From NCBI GenBank assembly GCA_017163975.1, contig JAFFSR010000264.1, forward strand, positions 2,418,001 through 2,482,000: a DNA stretch of 64,000 bases, read 5' to 3'. Position numbers and translations under genes: made by a program. Position 1 is the first letter of the stretch. The number at the start of each line of letters is the position of its first letter. A model generated the notes under the pieces. The model saw nothing but the letters and a program-made list of their open reading frames with translations, made no database searches and was not told where the DNA came from. Of the stretch, positions 58,665-64,000 are shown piece after piece. The DNA is from Anastatus disparis. Lineage: Eukaryota; Arthropoda; Insecta; Hymenoptera; Eupelmidae.

Positions 58665-59430
58665 GGAAGATTCCATAAACATTTCGCTGGAAGATTCCGA
58701 AGAACTTTTAAATCGTACAGCGGAATATTACATAAATCTTCCATAAATATTCCACGAAATATTTCACGCAAAGAATTTAGTAATTTTCCGGTGGAATATT
58801 TCATAAAAGATTTCAGAAAGATTCCATAAACATTTCACTGGAAGATTCGGATAAACTTTTAAATCGTACAGCGGAATATTACATAAATCTTCCATAAATA
58901 TTCCACGAAATATTTCACGCAAAGATTACAGTAATCTTCCGGGGAAATATTTGATGAAAAATTTCGGGAAGATTCCATAAATATAGAGCTGAAAGATTCC
59001 GATAAACTTTAAAATAGTACAGCGGAATATTACATAAATCTTCCAGAAATATTTCACGAAATATTTCACAAAAAGATTTAAGTAATCTTCCAGTGGAATA
59101 TTTCATGAAAAATTTCAGAAAGATTTCATAAACATTTGATTGGAAGATTTCGAAAAACTTTTAAATCGTACAGCGCAATAATACATAAATCTTCCAGAAA
59201 TATTCCTCGAAATATTCCACAGAAAGATTTAAGTAATCTTCCAGTGGAATATTTCATGAAAGATTTCAGAAAGATTCCATAAACATTTCTTTGGAAGATT
59301 TCGAAAAACTTTTAAATCGTACAGCGGAATATTACATAAATCTTCCAGAAATATTCCACGAAATATTCCACAGAAAGATTTAAGTAATCTTCCAGTGGAA
59401 TATTTTATGAAAGATTCTAGAATGATTCCA
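58665..59430 (+). repeat. 151-bp tandem repeat, about five copies
   Basis: CAGCGGAATATTACATAAAT and its neighbours recur with exact 151-bp spacing at 58718, 58869, 59020, 59171 and 59322. Copies differ by scattered changes. It forms most of the left half of the foldback-like element. Confidence 0.9.
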
Positions 59431-59499
59431 TGAAGTTTTCGTTAGAAGGTTGTGCGGAACGTTACGGGAGGTTTCCAGTGACGCCGATAGGGGGATGTT

Positions 59500-59600
59500 C
59501 GTTAAATGGGAGTTTTATCCCCAAGTGGTTGGAAGATACCTCACTTACTATATAAGCGAAAGAGTATCGGCGCTTTGATGTGTACAGTCGAAGCGAATAT
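59500..59600 (+). promoter_or_regulatory. TATA-like core in the foldback-like element
   Basis: ACTATATAAGCGAAAGAGTATC (near 59548) followed by GTGTACAGTCGAAGC has the layout of a Pol II TATA promoter. No reading frame follows. Function inferred only. Confidence 0.35.
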
Positions 59601-60332
59601 GTAAATGCGATTTTATAACTAAATGTTTATGTATGCGTATATGTATTGATGTATAAGTTTAATGTTTTATTATATAATATATATACTATCCCCTCACAGC
59701 ATTTCACATCTTCTAAAAATCTTCCAGGAACATTTCATGAAAGATAAGAGATTACTCAAACCTTCCATTGAAATATTCTTGAAATCTCTCAAAAATATTC
59801 CATGGAATATTCCAATGTAGGAAGAATCAAGGACATACGAATATTAACGGAATATTTCATGGAAGATTTCTGAAATATTCAAAATCTTCCGTGCCAATAT
59901 TCTGCGAATCTTCCATAAATAATCCACGTAATATTTTACGATAGATTTCTAAAATCTTCCAGAAATATTTTATGGAAATTTCATGAAAGATTCCTTAAAT
60001 CTTTTGTGTATATTCCATGAAAGGTTTATGAAATATTTCAAATCTTTCGTTCCAATATTCCGGAAATCTTCCATGAATGTTCCAACGGAATAAATTATGA
60101 AATATTCCTGCAAGATTCCTGAAATATTTCAATGAAAGATCTGAGATGTCCTAAATCTTCCAATGAAATATTCTTGGAATTTTCCAACAATATTCCATGG
60201 AATATTCCAGTTTAGGAAGAATCAAGGACATACGAATATTACAGGAATATTTCATAGAAGATTCCTAAAATATTTCAAATCTTCCGTGCCAATATTCCAG
60301 GAAGCTTCCATAAATATTTCATGCTGTGTGGG

Positions 60333-60880
60333 TTGTAACATAGCTAAATTTTGGGCGCCAGTCGCGTTGACGGACACGACACCGTTGCACAATGCACGAA
60401 TAGAAGAATATGACGCACGACGCACAGGAAATGCCGGACTTACAAGACAAGAAGTAGCTAAAAAGGAGGCTAAGAGAAATGGAGCTAAAAGGGGACAAAA
60501 TAATTAGCTTGAATATATATAAAAAAAAGATACGCGTACACGATCGCCCGCGACGACAGCACACACGTGGCATGCTCTATTTAAGTGATAGAAGAAATGA
60601 TGTTGTTAGAATTTCAACGAGATTCGCACTCGCACAAGATAGTTGCACACAACGCTCAAAGACAAAAAATTAATATATTAACAGCGTAGTAAACGCTCAA
60701 TGCCAACACAAGACAACCTAATTGCTCGACGGCGACAGAAGGAATGAACGACAATGGACGCTCTTCCTTCTTGCTGTTCACTCTTTTCTCTCGCGCACAT
60801 GCGCGCGTAACTATATGCCCAAGCTTGACTGCTAGAGTCACAGCGTATAAGGGCTATAGGTGTGTATACAATGAATCCAC
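60333..60880. other. Mixed-composition spacer, no gene recognised
   Basis: Less AT-rich than average. Small frames show no domain. Confidence 0.4.
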
Positions 60881-60883
60881 AAA

Positions 60884-61860
60884 ATAAAATAATATGATGA
60901 AACTATGTGGTAAAACTATATGATATATCACATAATCTAAATTATATAATTTATCATATAGTTTTAAATGTTTTACCTCCCTTGGTGTATAATATACTAA
61001 TACTCTCTAAATTTGATAGAGTGATTTTCTACTCTAATAGTCACAAAACTGAGCCAATTCATGATAGAGTGGATTAGTTTTTTGACTATTTGTTAAAATC
61101 ACTTTTTCAGATTTAAAGAGTACACATCACGGGAGCTGAAATGGCGACTGCATACTTTTTTTGTACCATAGTACCAAAGAAGTTAGACGCTTAAAGAAGA
61201 ACACTTCTGGATTAAATTTTTCATCCGAAAACCTGGGTAACACTTTAACATTGTACTTCTAATTTTATTCAAACAATTTTTTTTTATTTTTTTAAGAAAA
61301 AGTTCATTTATGAGAATATTGTCCTCTATATAATTAACTTTTTTCGATGATAGTATCAGAGAGACCCTGAACCCGGACCCGTTTATCACATTACTCAGGC
61401 TAGAAACCTCTGATACATCAACCGAACAACTTTGATTACCGATGGATGATCAGTCACTTTTGTGACCAACAACCAACCGATACCCAATAAGGTCGGATTT
61501 TTTTTAATAGTTACGCGATATTATTAGCACATAAACTACTTTTTCTTTAGAAAAAAAGTCAGAGGTACCTTGCCAGGATTCGAACCCATGTCCTTCGCGT
61601 TGAAGGCAAGAGCTCTATCCGTTACGCCAGCGCGCTCTCAATTTTATTCAAACAATGGATAATATTTATTATGATAGTATAAATTAGTAATCATGTGATT
61701 TATCATATACTTTTACAACATAGTTTTATCATATAAATTTATTATATGATAAGTTGAAACCATAAAACCATATAATAAAAACATATAACAAAACTATATG
61801 ATAAAACAATGTGATAAAAGCATATGATATAATCATATGATAATACCATATGATTATTTT
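60884..61860. repeat. AT-rich degenerate repeats (AAACTATATGAT words), host of a SINE
   Basis: AAACTATATGATA, CATATAGTTTTA and TATCATATG variants cluster at 60895-60970 and 61690-61855. They may be the two ends of one decayed element split by the SINE and other sequence. Confidence 0.5.
61278..61639 (-). mobile_element. tRNA-derived SINE with 17-bp target duplication
   Basis: AATTTTATTCAAACAAT occurs at 61261-61277 and again at 61640-61656, a perfect 17-bp target duplication. The minus strand between them starts GAGAGCGCGCTGGCGTAACG and has a tRNA-like head with A-box TGGCGTAACGG and a perfect B-box GGTTCGAATCC (about 61574). A ~270-bp body and an A-rich tail (AAAAAAATAAAAAAAAA) follow. Acceptor and anticodon stems pair poorly and no U33 anticodon loop can be assigned, so it is a SINE head and not a functional tRNA. 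It would be copied by a LINE's machinery. Confidence 0.85.
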
Positions 61861-62199
61861 CAACCGGGTATAGTAACTAAAAGAGACCATACCTTTGCTG
61901 AGCCTCGCGCGTGTGTGCGTGTGTGGAACGATGTAGGGTTGACTCTACACTGTACTCGGCGGTTTCCTGCTCGTCGTAATGCTCTCGCGCGTGAATACTG
62001 TATATTCCTCGTAGCGCGCGAAAATACGAAGCTTGATTTACATATAGTAACATGGTCAATTTACCATGTTACAGTATTTTCTTATTACTTATGTCGGCTC
62101 ATCTTTTTAGCATGCAAAGGCCCTAAATGTCTTTTAGCTCCCCCTCTCTTTTTTATTTTTAGTTTGTGCAAATTTTATTTATTGATATTTTAAAATAAT

Positions 62200-63723
62200 T
62201 TATTTAATTTTTTAATTCTTCCTCCTCCCCTCGTTTATCCCTGGTTTCAAAATAATTAAATGCAAGAAATTAAAATTTTTTTTACATTCTACATTTTATA
62301 AAGAATTAAGAGAGATAGAGGGAGAGGTATACAACAAATATTTAAAAATATATGTTTTATTTGTAAGTTGAGGGCACACTAAACTTATTAAATAAAGCAA
62401 TACTGACATGTTAATATATTGATAATCAAATAAGAAGATTAGATGAAAATTCAATTAGGTCCTAAACTATTGAAAAATTTACAAATAAATTAAAAAAACC
62501 ATTATTGATTACATTTGTTAATATACGTTGTTCTTTTGATTTATTTTTTGAAGGGTAGGATGATTTCTAATTGCAAAATAGAAGTTTGCCACATAAGAAC
62601 CATATTACACTCAAAAATTAACAATATTTTATGTAAACTTAAGGAACCAGCGTGCGTTATCTTTATTATAAATGAAGTTTAACAATTACAAAAATATTCA
62701 AAAGAATTGCATGTTGGAGAAATGGATTGTGACGTTAAAAAACTTTCAAAATTTATTGGGTATGGTGATTTTATTTGCCTAAAATCATCTCAGCATTCAC
62801 TATCCAATAAACAGAACCAAAAGAAAAATTATTTTAACTTATGTATATTCCAGATTTAAAAAATTAAATTTAAAACGTCAAATTTTTTTTAAACTTTTAA
62901 TAAGGTATCAGAAAAAAGACAATAAATTTTTAAATAATTTTTTTTGTTTAGATATTTTATTTAAAAATTAATACAAATACAAAGATCAAATAAAACATTT
63001 ATAGTTCCATTGTTTCTTAGTTCCAATCTTTTTGCTATTAATAATACTGATAGATTGTTTTTGACATTAGCATGAATTATATGTATATTCGTTTCTTTTA
63101 AATATAAAATACATTGCAAAGTATGAAATTGTTACTTTTACACTTTTTTTCTTATTCCTCTAAAGTTTATTAGCATAACTATCTTCTTATTACTACTTGC
63201 AATGCCATATTTTTATCGCTTTTGAAAACAAACATTCACACAGCTTTAACTCAGAAATAAGTAAATTTATGATGTTAAACAAATTAGTATATTTAACATT
63301 TTTTTTTATTGTTACATTTCATTATATCAACAATCGTACAATAAATTTCCTAATTGACAAATAAATAAAGTAGTTTGAAATCTACTGAAGTAAAGTAATA
63401 ATATACTATTGTTATACTTTATGAAAAATTCTTACATTAACAAAATTATTAATTTTAAAACAATTACAAAAATTTTGAAAAATAATCACAAAACTTTTTT
63501 TTTCATCCGTACAAAATTCATTTATAATAAACATGAGTTTATATGTCAATGTTAAATATATTTTCTATTTCTATTAAAAAAATTATTGAGATACTAAAGT
63601 TTGATAGGGAAAATTGATGTAAATGTATTTTTTTTTTAAGTAATCACAATATATTATGGTATTCATTTTTGAGTTTATTCCAAATTCTTTAAAACTTGGA
63701 CATAAACATAAAGGAATTTAGAG
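62200..63723. other. AT-rich DNA, no gene seen
   Basis: No extended frame, hairpin or array recognised. The more mixed segment 61870-62190 just before it also has no identifiable gene. Confidence 0.45.
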
Positions 63724-63997
63724 TTTTCCACATTATAAAATATTTTAGAATTACTTTATTGATTCAGTTACCTCGGCTATATATTGATTCCAAATGAGAT
63801 GTTGCCATGTTGTTGAAGTTTTCATATATCTACAATAAAATATTATAATATAAATATCTGTTTTCCTACATTATGAAATAATTTAAATATTACTTTATTT
63901 ATTCAGTTACCTCTGCTTTCTATTGATCCCAATTTAGATGTTGCTATGTTGTTTACATTATTATATATCTATAATAAAAAATAATACAATTAATACC
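63724..63997 (+). repeat. Two tandem copies of a ~137-bp unit, running to the window edge
   Basis: TTTTCCACATTATAAAATAT at 63724 and TTTTCCTACATTATGAAATA at 63861 each begin a unit. Both contain TTCAGTTACCTC, ATTGAT(T/C)CCAA and ATATATCTA(C/T)AATAAAA. More copies may lie beyond 64000. Confidence 0.7.
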
Positions 63998-64000
63998 GGT

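Larger units (their letters stand above)
58372..60332. mobile_element. Foldback-like element of degenerate AATATTTC/AGATTCC modules
   Basis: CCCACACAGCATG at 58372 and its exact complement CATGCTGTGTGGG ending 60332 bound a 1.96-kb block. Nearly all of it is permutations of GGAATATTTCATGGAAGATT and its complement. The left half holds a 151-bp tandem array. The right half holds a ~170-bp unit repeated at about 59776 and 60152 (AGGAAGAATCAAGGACATAC). The middle (59440-59700) is unique with a TATA-like core. Multiple self-complementary modules recall foldback elements. Target duplication unclear. Confidence 0.7.

Noticed and set aside
58372..60332. CRISPR-like array
   Set aside because: Repeats are degenerate, contiguous and partly self-complementary, with no unique spacers of constant length, in an insect-like genome.
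60163..60507. 114-codon frame at the edge of the foldback-like element
   Set aside because: Its first half is repeat modules and it crosses the element boundary.
61560..61640. Functional tRNA gene
   Set aside because: A- and B-boxes are present but stems pair poorly, no proper anticodon loop, and a poly-A tail with a target duplication shows it is a SINE.

Overview
This 64-kb window is AT-rich eukaryotic DNA, almost certainly from an arthropod and most likely an insect. The clues are short introns with GT-AG borders, a CsRn1-type Gypsy element with a tRNA-Trp-like primer site, a DD41D-like mariner, insect-style LINEs with an ORF1 carrying PHD-like and CCHC zinc fingers, MADF-domain genes, and a gene of the multi-copy DUF4806-like type. 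A parasitoid wasp or other hymenopteran is a guess, not a demonstration. No bacterial operon, CRISPR array, rRNA or canonical tRNA gene is visible. Most of the window is nested transposable elements and their remnants, with a few broken host-type genes between them.

Layout. 1-2.5 kb: a hairpin element and a decayed CACTA/EnSpm transposase. 2.5-9.9 kb: a complete-looking 7.4-kb PIF/Harbinger transposon (TAA target duplications, about 190-bp inverted ends). It carries a transposase, two divergent MADF-domain proteins and an unrecognised 194-aa protein, and is itself invaded by two MITEs. 10.3-13.2 kb: a mariner-superfamily element (TA duplications) with very long inverted ends of 540-620 bp around a frameshifted transposase. 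13.5-24.2 kb: microsatellites, hairpin MITEs, non-autonomous elements, and a split DUF4806-like gene on the minus strand. 24.2-28.5 kb: a minus-strand LINE whose 3' tail runs into a 1.1-kb GACACA minisatellite and whose reverse-transcriptase core is replaced by a short palindromic GACACA block. 30-35.3 kb: two palindromic MITEs, an undefined GC-richer island, a BRCA1-like RING gene remnant, and an LTR-like module with repeated motifs. 36-38 kb: a second CACTA fragment and a 400-bp palindrome. 38.6-43.8 kb: decayed coding DNA, an RPB2 (RNA polymerase II second-largest subunit) pseudogene, an RG-repeat gene with a broken splice site and a stop, and a possible divergent exon. 47.4-49.4 kb: a 365-bp tandem duplication with a LINE ORF1 inserted in the second copy. 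50.9-58.0 kb: a Gypsy element with both LTRs and several inactivating mutations. 58.4-60.3 kb: a foldback-like element built of degenerate AATATTTC/AGATTCC modules, including a 151-bp tandem array. 61.3-61.6 kb: a tRNA-derived SINE with a 17-bp target duplication.

How the genes work together. Only the Harbinger cargo looks like a co-operating set: a DDE transposase, two MADF (Myb/SANT-like) DNA-binding proteins from a shared 178-bp divergent promoter, and a fourth intact ORF, all inside one pair of termini. In characterised Harbingers a transposase needs one Myb-like partner; two partners plus a further ORF is the most unusual arrangement here. All gene calls rest on reading the translations by eye; no database search was run.
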